Origin: Zooshikella sp050749885
Lineage (GTDB): Bacteria > Pseudomonadota > Gammaproteobacteria > Pseudomonadales > Zooshikellaceae
DNA length: 64,000 nucleotides
Assembly: GCF_050749885.1 (NCBI RefSeq)
Contig: NZ_JBOIUB010000010.1
Location: 1-64,000 of the forward strand
Reading direction: 5' to 3'
This document shows positions 18,813 to 27,907 of the stretch, piece after piece. Numbering within the stretch: the first letter of the stretch is position 1; the number at the start of each line of letters is the position of its first letter. Both the position numbers and the translations under genes were made by a program. Below the pieces are notes generated by a model. The model worked only from the letters and a program-made list of their open reading frames with translations, was not told the origin of the DNA and made no database searches.

Positions 18813-19165
18813 TGCTGCCTGCTCCTTGTTGTCTAATTAAGATAACCCGTTTGAACGTGTTTTGAGTTTTCTTTAATAGTCGTTTTATTGCGTTAACGGC
18901 CATGCTTGATGTCGTTGTTGGTTTATACTCGCTAATGAACTATTGTTTTTGAAAAAGAAACATCAATTATGGGAATAACGTGACATAGAAAAGTGACAGT
19001 ATGCAGAAAGGATAAGGTTCAGTAGAAAATTACGACAATAGACTTGTGTTAGTTAAATATATCTGTACTATGATTACAGCAGTCTACATCAAATAAATCT
19101 ATTACCATGGTTTATCGATTGCGCTTGACTTGCTCTTAATAGTGTTTCAGGGATTTAGTTAAGCC
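18813..19165. other. Intergenic region, 353 bp, upstream of nrdR
   Basis: A divergent spacer that must contain the promoters of the Mpo1-like gene and of the nrdR-rib operon. No riboswitch-like folding or conserved RFN sequence was recognised, and no convincing NrdR box. Confidence 0.4.
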
Positions 19166-19657
19166 ATGCATTGTCCTTTTTGTGGTGCAAAAGACACCAA
19201 AGTCATTGATTCTCGACTTGTCGCTGACGGTATACAGGTCAGGCGACGTCGTGAATGTCTTTCATGTACAGAGCGTTTCACGACCTATGAAACCGCTGAG
19301 TTAGTCATGCCTAGATTAATAAAGCAAGATGGCAGTCGTGAGCCTTTTGATGAAGATAAACTTCGTGCTGGTATACTGCGCTCATTGGAAAAGCGTCCAG
19401 TGAGCGTCGAAAAGATTGAGGACGCTATCAATCGAATAATGCATAACCTTCGTGCCTGTGGAGACCGGGAAGTAGAGTCACTCATTGTAGGTGAACTGGT
19501 TATGCGTGAATTACAAAAGCTGGATGAAGTGGCTTATATCCGCTTTGCATCTGTTTACCGGCGTTTCAAAGATCTTAATGAGTTTCGTGAAGAAATTGAT
19601 CGGCTGGAAAAAGAGCCTCAGCACATCACTGATCGTTATAAATCTTCAGAACAATAA
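19166..19657 (+). CDS. nrdR: Transcriptional repressor NrdR
   Basis: 163 residues, close to the family norm. The N-terminal zinc ribbon has two CxxC pairs (MHCPFCGAK and CLSCTERF) separated by VRRRREC, followed by an ATP-cone domain (LIKQDGSREPFDEDKL to about 140). NrdR binds ATP/dATP and represses ribonucleotide reductase operons. It opens the classical gammaproteobacterial nrdR-ribD-ribE-ribBA-ribH-nusB cluster and ends 3 bases before ribD. No glyA is seen upstream. Confidence 0.97.
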   Translation: MHCPFCGAKDTKVIDSRLVADGIQVRRRRECLSCTERFTTYETAELVMPRLIKQDGSREPFDEDKLRAGILRSLEKRPVSVEKIEDAINRIMHNLRACGDREVESLIVGELVMRELQKLDEVAYIRFASVYRRFKDLNEFREEIDRLEKEPQHITDRYKSSEQ

Positions 19658-19660
19658 GTT

Positions 19661-20794
19661 ATGCCGACAGTATCTGCCTTTGATCAAGCTATGATGGCGA
19701 AAGCCTTACAACTAGCGGCTAAAGGTACCTATTCTACACATCCCAATCCTCGTGTAGGCTGTGTCATTACGCTAAACGGCCAGATCATTGCGTCAGGTTG
19801 GCATAGACGAGCTGGAGAGCCCCATGCTGAAATTGACGCACTTTCTAGTCTTCCTGCAGGTCAAGCAAAAGACACGACTGTTTATGTCACCCTGGAGCCA
19901 TGCAGCCATCATGGCCGAACACCACCTTGTAGTGATGCATTGATTACAGCGGGAGTAAAGCGAGTTGTTATCGCAATGGAAGATCCTAATCCATTAGTGG
20001 CTGGGAAAGGGATAAAATACTTACAAGCAGCAGGTATTGACGTCGTTTGTTGTGTGCTTGAAACGGAGGCAAAAGCCCTCAACCCTGGTTTTATTAAGCG
20101 CATGTGTGAAGGCTTGCCTTATGTTCGTTGCAAAGTAGCCATGAGCATGGATGGTGCAACAGCCATGGAAAATGGTGAAAGTCAGTGGATAACAAGCTCT
20201 GCGGCTAGAGTGGACGTGCATAAATATAGAGCTAAAAGTGCTGCTATCATCACTGGGATTGGTACTGTACTTGCTGATGATCCTTCACTTAATGTGCGTT
20301 TGACTCAAGCACAATTACCAGAAATTGCTGAGCAAAAAATACCTCCGATACGTGTACTTTTAGATAGCCATTTACAAATTCCCCTGACCGCAAAGCTTCT
20401 GCACACGAAAGGAAAAGTGATTATTGTGCATTCTACAGGGGCTGCGATTGACCAGCAGCGGTCACTGAAAGAAAAAGGGATTGAGTTATGGGAAGTAGAA
20501 AGTGATCGCGCTGGAAAGATAAATTTAACTGCCGTATTAAAAAAGCTAGCACGAGCGGAAGTGAACGACGTTTTGATTGAAGCAGGAGCAACATTAGCGG
20601 GTGCATTTTTAGCTGATCATTTAATTGATGAATTAATCATTTATACCGCGCCAGTTTTAATGGGGAGTCAAACACGACCGGCTTTTCTTACACCACAGTG
20701 GACATCAATGACAGATAAAGTCACATTAAAGATTGCTGATTGGCGGCAAGTGGGGGATGATTGGCGGTTGATTGCATATCCTGTTTACAATTAA
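19661..20794 (+). CDS. ribD: Bifunctional riboflavin deaminase/reductase RibD
   Basis: 377 residues. The N-terminal deaminase has the zinc motifs HAEIDAL and PCSHHGRTPPC; the C-terminal reductase begins near residue 148 (YVRCKVAMSMDGATA) and includes the later EAGATLAGAFL segment. It converts the pyrimidine product of GTP cyclohydrolase II to 5-amino-6-ribitylamino-uracil phosphate in two steps, in the cytosol. The start codon is almost contiguous with nrdR, indicating co-transcription. Confidence 0.97.
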   Translation: MPTVSAFDQAMMAKALQLAAKGTYSTHPNPRVGCVITLNGQIIASGWHRRAGEPHAEIDALSSLPAGQAKDTTVYVTLEPCSHHGRTPPCSDALITAGVKRVVIAMEDPNPLVAGKGIKYLQAAGIDVVCCVLETEAKALNPGFIKRMCEGLPYVRCKVAMSMDGATAMENGESQWITSSAARVDVHKYRAKSAAIITGIGTVLADDPSLNVRLTQAQLPEIAEQKIPPIRVLLDSHLQIPLTAKLLHTKGKVIIVHSTGAAIDQQRSLKEKGIELWEVESDRAGKINLTAVLKKLARAEVNDVLIEAGATLAGAFLADHLIDELIIYTAPVLMGSQTRPAFLTPQWTSMTDKVTLKIADWRQVGDDWRLIAYPVYN

Positions 20795-20903
20795 TCAGGA
20801 AATAACTTGGTTTGATAGGTGAAATGCAGGTATATGCTGATGGTGTTTTTGATACCACATTTATAAAGAATGTTTTTAGTGTGTGGCTCTGATAGGCAAC
20901 TTT

Positions 20904-21578
20904 ATGTTCACAGGTATTGTTCAGGCTGTTGGCCAAATCCTTTCAATACAACACCATGGTCAAGACATATCCCTTCATGTTGATGCGGGTGCTCTTGATA
21001 TGAGTACGGTAGCTATCGGTGATAGTATTGCTACTAATGGTGTTTGTTTGACCGTAACAAAAATCGCTAAAAAAGGTTATTGGGCGGATGTGTCCAAAGA
21101 AACGTTGGACTGCACGACAGTAGCACACTGGCAGGTGGGCAATAAGGTTAATCTTGAACAAGCACTAATGCCAACATCTCATCTTGGTGGGCATATCGTT
21201 AGCGGGCATGTAGATGGTGTGGGTGTAGTGAATGAGCTGCATGCTGATGGGCGTTCTAGACGCTTAGGTATTGGTGCTCCTAGGGCATTGGCGAAATACA
21301 TTGCTGCAAAGGGGTCGATTACAGTTGATGGAACCAGTTTAACGGTTAATCAAGTAAACGGCAGTTGGTTTGAACTTAATATTGTACCCCATACCATTAA
21401 TCAGACCATTATTCAGCACTACCAAGTAGGATCTAAGGTGAATCTTGAAGTTGATATTTTAGCAAGACATCTTGAGCGTCTGCTTTTAGGTGACAAGGCT
21501 GCAGAGCCTGATACGTCTTCACCTTCAATCACTTCCGAGTTTTTAGCTGAACATGGTTTTTTAACACCAAGGAAGTAA
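20904..21578 (+). CDS. ribE: Riboflavin synthase alpha subunit
   Basis: The ATG at 20904 gives MFTGIVQ, the invariant N-terminus of the family, in preference to a GTG at 20883. It is ~224 residues with two tandem lumazine-binding barrels; the second begins at GGHIVSGHVDG. The enzyme forms riboflavin by dismutation of two 6,7-dimethyl-8-ribityllumazine molecules and acts as a trimer. About 109 bases separate it from ribD; no riboswitch was recognised there. Confidence 0.96.
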   Translation: MFTGIVQAVGQILSIQHHGQDISLHVDAGALDMSTVAIGDSIATNGVCLTVTKIAKKGYWADVSKETLDCTTVAHWQVGNKVNLEQALMPTSHLGGHIVSGHVDGVGVVNELHADGRSRRLGIGAPRALAKYIAAKGSITVDGTSLTVNQVNGSWFELNIVPHTINQTIIQHYQVGSKVNLEVDILARHLERLLLGDKAAEPDTSSPSITSEFLAEHGFLTPRK

Positions 21579-21670
21579 TAGTTATATACCTGTTAATTGG
21601 TTTAATGTGTGTTAACAATAAATTCAGATAGCAATATTTTGTAATGCCGCTGTGTTTTTCAGGAGTAACC

Positions 21671-22789
21671 ATGAAATTAAATACCATCCCTGAACTCATT
21701 GACGATCTTCGGTCCGGAAAAATGATCATCCTGATGGATGATGAAGACCGGGAAAATGAAGGTGATTTAATCATGGCGGCAGAGCTGGTTACACCTGAAG
21801 CCATTAATTTTATGGTGACACATGCTCGAGGTTTAGTCTGCTTGCCAATGACTAATGAGCGATGTGATTACCTTGGTTTAACCCCGATGGTGCCATCGAA
21901 TAAAACGCCTTTCGGAACGCATTTTACGGTGTCAATTGAAGCGGCAGAGGGGGTAACGACGGGTATTTCAGCCGCTGACCGGGCTAGAACAATCCAGGTG
22001 GCGGTAGATCCTAATGCCAAGCCAGAAGACATCGTTCAGCCAGGACATATTTTCCCATTACGCGCTCAACCTGGTGGCGTGCTTAGTCGTGCCGGTCATA
22101 CGGAAGCAGGTTGTGATTTAGCGCGTTTGGCAGGATTAACCCCGGCAGCAGTGATTGTGGAAATTATGAACGAAGATGGTACTATGGCGCGTCGCCCTGA
22201 CCTGGAGCTATTTGCAGAAAAGCACCAGCTGAAAATTGGTACTATCGCTGAGTTAATTCAGTACCGAATTTTACATGAAAAGACGGTTGTCGAAACACAA
22301 CGACAATCGGTTCTCACTGAGTTTGGCGAGTTTGAGCTGGTGGTCTTTCATGACACGGTTCAAGAACAGACACATCTTGCTTTGGTTAAAGGTGATGTGC
22401 GTACAGATGAACCTGTTTTAGTGCGCGTCCATGTTGCAGATGCTTTTCGAGACTTATTAGGTGCTCAGAAATCAGAATCACCGCGCTGGACCTTTCAAAG
22501 AGCATTAAAGGTGGTTGCAGAAGAGGGAAGAGGTGTCGTTGTTTTGTTGGACTCAGAGCAAACCATTGATTTTGCTGGTAGTATGCAACGCTTCTTTTAT
22601 CCTGACAAAAAAGGACCACGTAATCCTGCATATAATAGTAGTGGTGCTTATTTAACTGTAGGGACAGGCTCGCAGATTTTACGCTTATTAGGTGTCACAA
22701 AAATGCGCTTAATGAGTTCACCCATAAAATTTAGTGCAATTTCTGGGTTTGATCTGGAAATTGTGGAATATATCAGTTGCGCTCAGTAG
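21671..22789 (+). CDS. ribBA: 3,4-dihydroxy-2-butanone-4-phosphate synthase with degenerate GTP cyclohydrolase II domain
   Basis: 372 residues from the ATG at 21671, preceded by AGGAG. The RibB half is intact: DDEDRENEGDL, HARGL and RAGHTEA. The C-terminal half aligns in style to GTP cyclohydrolase II but where the zinc cysteines should be (SECLTGDxxxSLRCDCG) it reads HVADAFRDLLGAQ, so the metal site is gone. It probably supplies only the four-carbon unit, as described for RibBX-type proteins of Proteobacteria. A complete RibA with all three cysteines is encoded at 26231, which fits this division of labour. Confidence 0.93.
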   Translation: MKLNTIPELIDDLRSGKMIILMDDEDRENEGDLIMAAELVTPEAINFMVTHARGLVCLPMTNERCDYLGLTPMVPSNKTPFGTHFTVSIEAAEGVTTGISAADRARTIQVAVDPNAKPEDIVQPGHIFPLRAQPGGVLSRAGHTEAGCDLARLAGLTPAAVIVEIMNEDGTMARRPDLELFAEKHQLKIGTIAELIQYRILHEKTVVETQRQSVLTEFGEFELVVFHDTVQEQTHLALVKGDVRTDEPVLVRVHVADAFRDLLGAQKSESPRWTFQRALKVVAEEGRGVVVLLDSEQTIDFAGSMQRFFYPDKKGPRNPAYNSSGAYLTVGTGSQILRLLGVTKMRLMSSPIKFSAISGFDLEIVEYISCAQ

Positions 22790-22843
22790 CGTGCTGCATT
22801 ATTGGTTAATGCTATACACGCGGTCTTTGTTAACGAGGAAACT

Positions 22844-23320
22844 ATGTCAGACATAACAACCCTCGAAGGTGTATTAACACCAAACGATGGAAGATATGCG
22901 ATTGTTGTAACCCGCTGGAATGCTTTTGTTGTAGAAAGTTTGTTACAAGGTGCATTGGATACTTTACTACGTCATGGCGTTGCGAAAGATCATATTACCG
23001 TTATTCGTTGTCCTGGTGCTTTTGAAATGCCTTTGGTAGTCAAGAAAGCAGCTAACTCTGGTAAATATGATGCCATAATTGCATTAGGTGCGGTTATTCG
23101 TGGTGGTACACCACACTTTGATTATGTTGCTGGAGAGTGTGCTAAAGGCTTGGGTGTAGTGTCTTTAGAAGCAGAACTTCCGGTGACATTTGGCGTGTTA
23201 ACTGTTGATAGTATTGAACAAGCGATTGAACGGTCAGGAACCAAGGCGGGTAATAAAGGTGAAGAAGCCGCAATGACTGCATTCGAGATGGTTAGCTTAC
23301 TTAATCAGCTGGGGTCTTAA
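22844..23320 (+). CDS. ribH: 6,7-dimethyl-8-ribityllumazine synthase
   Basis: 158 residues from the ATG at 22844 (CGAGGAA upstream); an earlier ATG at 22802 would add a non-conserved extension. Conserved PGAFEMPL and GAVIRGGTPHFDYV, with the catalytic His in the latter. It condenses the ribitylamino-uracil with dihydroxybutanone phosphate, and usually assembles into pentamers or icosahedral shells. It ends right at the nusB start. Confidence 0.96.
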   Translation: MSDITTLEGVLTPNDGRYAIVVTRWNAFVVESLLQGALDTLLRHGVAKDHITVIRCPGAFEMPLVVKKAANSGKYDAIIALGAVIRGGTPHFDYVAGECAKGLGVVSLEAELPVTFGVLTVDSIEQAIERSGTKAGNKGEEAAMTAFEMVSLLNQLGS

Positions 23321-23797
23321 GTGAACGATACAGTTTCCAATCCTAACAATGCAGCCAGACCAAAACCCTCTGAGCGAAGAAAGGCGCGTCAGTATGCACT
23401 ACAGGCGTTGTATCAGTGGCATATGGCTGGAGCCAACTTGACGGATATTGATGCTCAGTTCCGTACTGACTACGACATGTCAAAAGTTGATCTGAGCTAT
23501 TTCTCTGAGCTGTTACATGGGATACCACGTCATCTAAAAGCAATTCAGGATGGATTTGAACCCTTTTTGGATCGGAACTTCAATGAGTTGGATCCGATTG
23601 AGTTGACAACATTACGGATAGGGACGTTTGAATTACTGTATCGTTTAGATGTGCCTTGTAAAGTGGTTATTAACGAAGCCATTGAACTTGCGAAGCGCTA
23701 TGGTGCAGTGGAAAGTCACCGCTATGTTAATGGTATTTTGGATAAGGTCGCTGCAAGAGCACGAATGGCAGAAATACGAGCGTTACGGGGCAAGTAA
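23321..23797 (+). CDS. nusB: Transcription antitermination factor NusB
   Basis: 158 residues from a GTG directly after the ribH stop. An extended N-terminus precedes RRKARQYALQALYQW, then the all-helical NusB fold with LTTLRIGTFELLYR and NEAIELAKRYG, both well conserved. With NusE (S10) it binds boxA RNA during rRNA antitermination. The ribH-nusB-thiL neighbourhood is classical. Confidence 0.96.
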   Translation: MNDTVSNPNNAARPKPSERRKARQYALQALYQWHMAGANLTDIDAQFRTDYDMSKVDLSYFSELLHGIPRHLKAIQDGFEPFLDRNFNELDPIELTTLRIGTFELLYRLDVPCKVVINEAIELAKRYGAVESHRYVNGILDKVAARARMAEIRALRGK

Positions 23798-23800
23798 CAC

Positions 23801-24778
23801 GTGCTATCTGAGTTTGGTTTGATTGCTCGCTATTTTCAACAACCTGGCTTGGCAAGTGCTGGGCCATGGTCTCCCCAGCTAGGAATTGGTGATGACTGTG
23901 CTGTTATGTCAGTACCTGATGGCAGACAGCTTGCTGTTTCAATGGATACACTCGTTGCTGACGTTCATTTTCCTGCCGAAGCGGCACCTGAACTCATTGG
24001 TTATCGAGCACTTGCCGTAACAGTAAGTGATTTAGCCGCAATAGGGGCTGAGCCGGCGTGGTTTACCTTAGGTTTAACACTACCTGAAGCAAACCCAGAA
24101 TGGCTGTTTGGCTTTGCTCAAGGTTTACAGCAATTGGCCCAGAAAGTAGGTATTTCTTTAGTGGGTGGGGATACTACGCGAGGTCCCTTAACCATTACAT
24201 TACAAGTCCATGGTTTGGTGAAAACTGATAACTGGTTATCCCGACAGTGTGCAAAACCTGGTGATGATATTTGGGTTACAGGAACGCTAGGTGATGCTGC
24301 AGCTTGGTTGCCTTATCTTCAGCAAGGATTAGTTGAAAGTCCCACCGATGAATATTTAAAGACATTGTGGCGTCACTATTATCAGCCAGAACCAAGAGTG
24401 GCTGCGGCACAACAACTTGTAGCACTGGGCTGTCAGTGTGCAATTGATATTTCTGATGGACTGCTTGCTGACCTAGGCCATATCTTAACAATGAGTCAAG
24501 TAGGGGCGTTATTAGACCTCTCATCTTTACCTGCTTCTAATGCCTTACGACAAGTGCTGCCTGAATTAGAAACACGGCAACAGGTTATGTTGACGGGGGG
24601 GGATGACTATGAAATTTGTTTTACTGCACCTCCTCATATGGCAAAAGACATTATTGAAACGCTTTCGCCTTCTTGCCCTGTAACACGTATTGGTCAAATC
24701 AACCAAGTGCCAGGTGTTGCAACTACATCGGGCCAGCCTATCACTGACATCAAGGGTGGTTACCAGCATTTTTCTTAA
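23801..24778 (+). CDS. thiL: Thiamine-monophosphate kinase
   Basis: 325 residues from a GTG three bases after nusB. It has the AIR-synthase-like fold with GIGDDCAV near residue 29, the metal/phosphate motif, SVDTLV-type MDTLVADVHF, GGDTTRG and a C-terminal TGGDDYE. It phosphorylates thiamine phosphate to thiamine diphosphate, the cofactor also used by Dxs encoded further on. Confidence 0.96.
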   Translation: MLSEFGLIARYFQQPGLASAGPWSPQLGIGDDCAVMSVPDGRQLAVSMDTLVADVHFPAEAAPELIGYRALAVTVSDLAAIGAEPAWFTLGLTLPEANPEWLFGFAQGLQQLAQKVGISLVGGDTTRGPLTITLQVHGLVKTDNWLSRQCAKPGDDIWVTGTLGDAAAWLPYLQQGLVESPTDEYLKTLWRHYYQPEPRVAAAQQLVALGCQCAIDISDGLLADLGHILTMSQVGALLDLSSLPASNALRQVLPELETRQQVMLTGGDDYEICFTAPPHMAKDIIETLSPSCPVTRIGQINQVPGVATTSGQPITDIKGGYQHFS

Positions 24779-24838
24779 GGTTGGGGAAATCATCAGTAAA
24801 AGTAATGGTTTTAAATCTGCATAAGGAGTTACAGAAAA

Positions 24839-25318
24839 ATGAAGGTGGTTACTCCTGCAATATTGGGGCGTGATCCGAGAGTCTGGTTAGCATTTGGCCT
24901 GGGGAGTGGCTTATCACCTAAAGCACCTGGTACTGTCGGAACATTAGCTGCGTTGCCATTTTGGTTACTATTACATGAATTACCGTTAATAAGTTATGCC
25001 GTAGTCGTTTTGCTGGCAGCAGTATTAGGCATCTGGCTGTGTGGGTTTGCTTCTGCCAAGTTGGGTGTTCATGATCATCCTGGCATTGTATGGGATGAGT
25101 TTGTTGGATTATGGATAACGCTATTTGCTGTGCCCAGTCATTGGTATTGGGTTTTGATCGGCGTCATTATGTTTCGAATATTTGACATCATTAAGCCATG
25201 GCCTATTGGCTGGGTAGATAAACATGTACATGGTGGGTTAGGCATCATGCTGGATGATGTAATGGCTGGGATTATGGGGTTGTTTGCCACTCATTTATTG
25301 ATTTTGCTTTTTGGATAG
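24839..25318 (+). CDS. pgpA: Phosphatidylglycerophosphatase A
   Basis: 159 residues with about four membrane helices. Conserved LSPKAPGTVGTL near the N-terminus and the acidic VWDEFVGLW motif mark PgpA, which dephosphorylates phosphatidylglycerophosphate at the inner membrane. It follows thiL by 60 bases, the usual order in gammaproteobacteria, and is likely the end of the rib operon. Confidence 0.95.
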   Translation: MKVVTPAILGRDPRVWLAFGLGSGLSPKAPGTVGTLAALPFWLLLHELPLISYAVVVLLAAVLGIWLCGFASAKLGVHDHPGIVWDEFVGLWITLFAVPSHWYWVLIGVIMFRIFDIIKPWPIGWVDKHVHGGLGIMLDDVMAGIMGLFATHLLILLFG

Positions 25319-25391
25319 CAGTTTTTGCTGCCATCGTGCTGAGTAGTAACAGTCAACTATAATCAAAAAAGTAGTCCAGTTGGGAGTTGTT

Positions 25392-26042
25392 ATGTTTGGT
25401 GTGTTGAGGTGGGTTTTCGGCAGTTTAGTGCTCTTTATTTGGCTTATAGCTGAGGCTTCTCCACATGTTCAGGTTATTGGATTGTTCAATAATGGCGCAG
25501 CTGTTGTAAATATTAATGGTCAGCGCCATTTGCTAAAGGTTGGAAAACCAGCCAAACAGGGTGTCAGGTTAATTTCTGCCGATGTAGCATCCGCAACCCT
25601 TGAAATTGACGGGGTTCAAAAAACATTTCCGTTATCGCGAGACTATTCAGAAGGATTTAGCGCGCCTGTTAAAAAGCGTGTCCCCATTCTTATGGATAAC
25701 CGGGGAAGCTATTATACACATGGTGTAATTAATGGTATGCCTGTTCGTATGCTAGTGGATACTGGAGCAAGTTTAATTGCGATGAATTCAGAGCATGCAA
25801 GAAAACTGAATATTAACTACATAAGAGATGGCAAACTCGCTGCAGCGTCAACCGCTGGAGGGGCGGTAAGAACATTTAATGTTATGTTACGTAAAGTCGA
25901 GGTACAAGGTATTGTGCATTATAACCTTGAAGCAGCCATTATTGAGGGGAGTTCTCCACACGAAATTCTATTGGGAACAAACTTTTTAAATAAAGTGAAA
26001 ATGACAAAGCAAGATGGCATTATGTACCTTGAGGAAAAATAA
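25392..26042 (+). CDS. Secreted retropepsin-like aspartic protease (TIGR02281 type)
   Basis: 216 residues from the ATG at 25392, where GGGAG precedes. The signal peptide ends near IAEASP. The first part resembles a small beta domain (LLKVGKPAKQGV); the second carries the single-copy catalytic motif LVDTGAS (about residue 119) with MNSEHARKLNI and later LLGTNFLNKV. Single-motif proteins of this clan act as homodimers. Probably periplasmic; substrate unknown. It stands between pgpA and ribA without clear functional connection. Confidence 0.87.
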   Translation: MFGVLRWVFGSLVLFIWLIAEASPHVQVIGLFNNGAAVVNINGQRHLLKVGKPAKQGVRLISADVASATLEIDGVQKTFPLSRDYSEGFSAPVKKRVPILMDNRGSYYTHGVINGMPVRMLVDTGASLIAMNSEHARKLNINYIRDGKLAAASTAGGAVRTFNVMLRKVEVQGIVHYNLEAAIIEGSSPHEILLGTNFLNKVKMTKQDGIMYLEEK

Positions 26043-26230
26043 AGATGTCTCTTTATTTTGTTTCTTTCCTGCAGGTGTACACTGTTATTGTAGAGTATAT
26101 TTGCATACCCAAGGGGTACTACTACAGAGCGGCATAATGCAGCCACTTCCTATGTTAAATTAAAGACTTACTTATTTTATTTTTAAGTTGTTGTAGCTTG
26201 CTGGTAGTAAGAATTAGTTAGGAGTCTTGT

Positions 26231-26818
26231 GTGACAGTATCATTTGTTGCTGCATCCCAATTACCCACACCATTTGGAACATTTACACTTCACGGTTTTG
26301 CGGATGAGCATACGGGAAAAGAGCATGTTGCTTTATCAATGGGGGATTTAGGCTCTGATGAGCCCGTTTTGATGAGAGTACACTCTGAGTGTCTTACAGG
26401 TGATGCGCTTTTTAGCTTACGATGTGACTGTGGTGCTCAGCTGCAAGCTGCCTTAAAAACAATTGCAGAAAATGGCAGGGGAGTGCTGCTTTATCTTCGA
26501 CAGGAAGGTCGTGGTATTGGCTTACTAAACAAGATTAGGGCCTATGAGTTACAGGATGATGGTGCTGATACTGTAGAAGCTAATGAACGGTTAGGCTTTG
26601 CAGCGGATTTGCGTAAGTACGATATGTGTAAAGCAATGTTGAGTCATTTTGGTATTTCTCAGGTTCGCTTATTAACGAATAACCCTCGAAAAGTCCAAGC
26701 ACTAGAACAGCAAGGGGTGGAAGTCGTTGAGCGGATTCCCTTACAAACAGGGCAAAATCCACATAATGAGCGGTACTTAGCTGTTAAAGCTGGAAAGTTA
26801 GGACATTTATTTCCTTAA
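26231..26818 (+). CDS. ribA: GTP cyclohydrolase II
   Basis: 195 residues, the length of E. coli RibA. The zinc site is complete (SECLTGDALFSLRCDCG), as are the RQEGRGIGL loop and the C-terminal TNNPRKVQAL. It starts at a GTG with GGAG nearby. It opens the imidazole ring of GTP, the first committed step of riboflavin synthesis. It restores the activity that the C-terminal half of the ribBA product appears to have lost. Confidence 0.96.
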   Translation: MTVSFVAASQLPTPFGTFTLHGFADEHTGKEHVALSMGDLGSDEPVLMRVHSECLTGDALFSLRCDCGAQLQAALKTIAENGRGVLLYLRQEGRGIGLLNKIRAYELQDDGADTVEANERLGFAADLRKYDMCKAMLSHFGISQVRLLTNNPRKVQALEQQGVEVVERIPLQTGQNPHNERYLAVKAGKLGHLFP

Positions 26819-26849
26819 AACATTTTTATGTTTTGTTTTGCCTGTTTCT

Positions 26850-26886
26850 AAAAGCTTTAGCTAATAGTGCTAGAGCTTTTTTTTTT
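26850..26886 (+). terminator. Rho-independent terminator of ribA
   Basis: Arms aaaagctttagc and gctagagctttt pair with one G-U, around a ~7-base loop, followed by a run of T (gcttttttttttgc). It lies about 30 bases after the ribA stop. Confidence 0.8.
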
Positions 26887-27033
26887 GCAAGGATTTTCCT
26901 TTTATTATATTGTATATTTGCGAAATACGATTTAATATCTCTAAAGCGTATACCGCTGAACTGCAGTGAGATGAGTGAGTGCTTTTATTGTTTGAAAATT
27001 AAAAAAATCGAGACTTTTTAAAAAGGGATTAAT

Positions 27034-27453
27034 ATGACATCGTTTACGCCTATTTCATCTCTCATTGGGGGTGTTGCCATAGGATTATCTGCATTTTTGC
27101 TGCTTTGGTTAAGTGGACGTATAGCTGGAATTTCAGGCATTGTTAATGGTGCTGTGAAGTTTAAGGAGTCTGATTTAAGTTGGCGCTGGCTTTTTATTTT
27201 GGGGATTGTATTAGGCGCTTTTGTGGCATCAAAACTCGGTTTTTCTCTTCCTACTGATTTATCTTTGTCCTGGGTCGCAGTGCTAAGTGGAGGCTTTTTA
27301 GTGGGAGTAGGTACTCAGCTGGGATCTGGCTGTACGAGTGGCCATGGTATCTGTGGAATAGGTCGGGGATCTGTGCGATCAATAACAGCAACGTTGTTAT
27401 TTATGGCAACAGCAGGCTTAGTTGTCTTTGTGACTCGGCATGTTTTGCTCTAA
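27034..27453 (+). CDS. YeeE/YedE family sulfur-compound permease, first half
   Basis: 139 residues with about four membrane helices. The signature GSGCTSGHGICG bears the conserved cysteine through which YeeE-type channels pass thiosulfate. Bacterial YeeE proteins are either long or split into two short genes; here the split form is completed by the next gene, whose ATG overlaps this stop by one base. Probable role: uptake of a reduced sulfur compound across the inner membrane. Confidence 0.88.
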   Translation: MTSFTPISSLIGGVAIGLSAFLLLWLSGRIAGISGIVNGAVKFKESDLSWRWLFILGIVLGAFVASKLGFSLPTDLSLSWVAVLSGGFLVGVGTQLGSGCTSGHGICGIGRGSVRSITATLLFMATAGLVVFVTRHVLL

Positions 27454-27893
27454 TGAATGAGGGCCAGGCTGTGAATAAAATTATTGCACTATGTTGTGGT
27501 GTACTGTTTGGCATAGGTTTAACTGTTGCACAAATGGTTAATCCTCAAAAAGTATTAAACTTTCTAGATATTTCAGGTAATTGGGATCCTAGCCTCGCAT
27601 TAGTGATGGCTGGAGCATTATTTATTTATGCCATAGGCTATTTACTGTGGATAAAACCTAAAAATAAGCCTCTTTTTGAAGAGCAGTTTTTTTTGCCTAC
27701 AAAAAAAACAATTGATAAGTCGCTTGTTGTGGGTAGTATAATTTTTGGTATTGGTTGGGGACTTTCCGGAATTTGCCCAGGACCTGCTTTGGCAAATCTA
27801 AGTGGTGGTGATCTAAAAATTGTCGCATTTATTGGTGCTATGTTAGTGGGTATGAAATGCTCCCCATTATTGGCACAATTAACACGTAAATAA
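27453..27893 (+). CDS. YeeE/YedE family permease, second half (DUF6691)
   Basis: 146 residues with four to five predicted helices, and the GWGLSGICPGPAL signature with conserved Cys. It overlaps the first half by TAATG; a GTG at 27471 giving MNKIIALCC is an alternative start. It should form one transporter with the first-half protein. The next gene is a BigR-like persulfide sensor, which links the pair to sulfane-sulfur metabolism. Confidence 0.87.
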   Translation: MNEGQAVNKIIALCCGVLFGIGLTVAQMVNPQKVLNFLDISGNWDPSLALVMAGALFIYAIGYLLWIKPKNKPLFEEQFFLPTKKTIDKSLVVGSIIFGIGWGLSGICPGPALANLSGGDLKIVAFIGAMLVGMKCSPLLAQLTRK

Positions 27894-27907
27894 TTGGTAA
27901 AGCAGTA

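Noticed and set aside
20795..21670. FMN riboswitch upstream of ribE or ribBA
   Set aside because: The conserved RFN sequence blocks were not found in the spacers before either gene.
26833..27021. 62-codon frame after ribA
   Set aside because: It runs across the ribA terminator hairpin and T-run, so it is not a gene.
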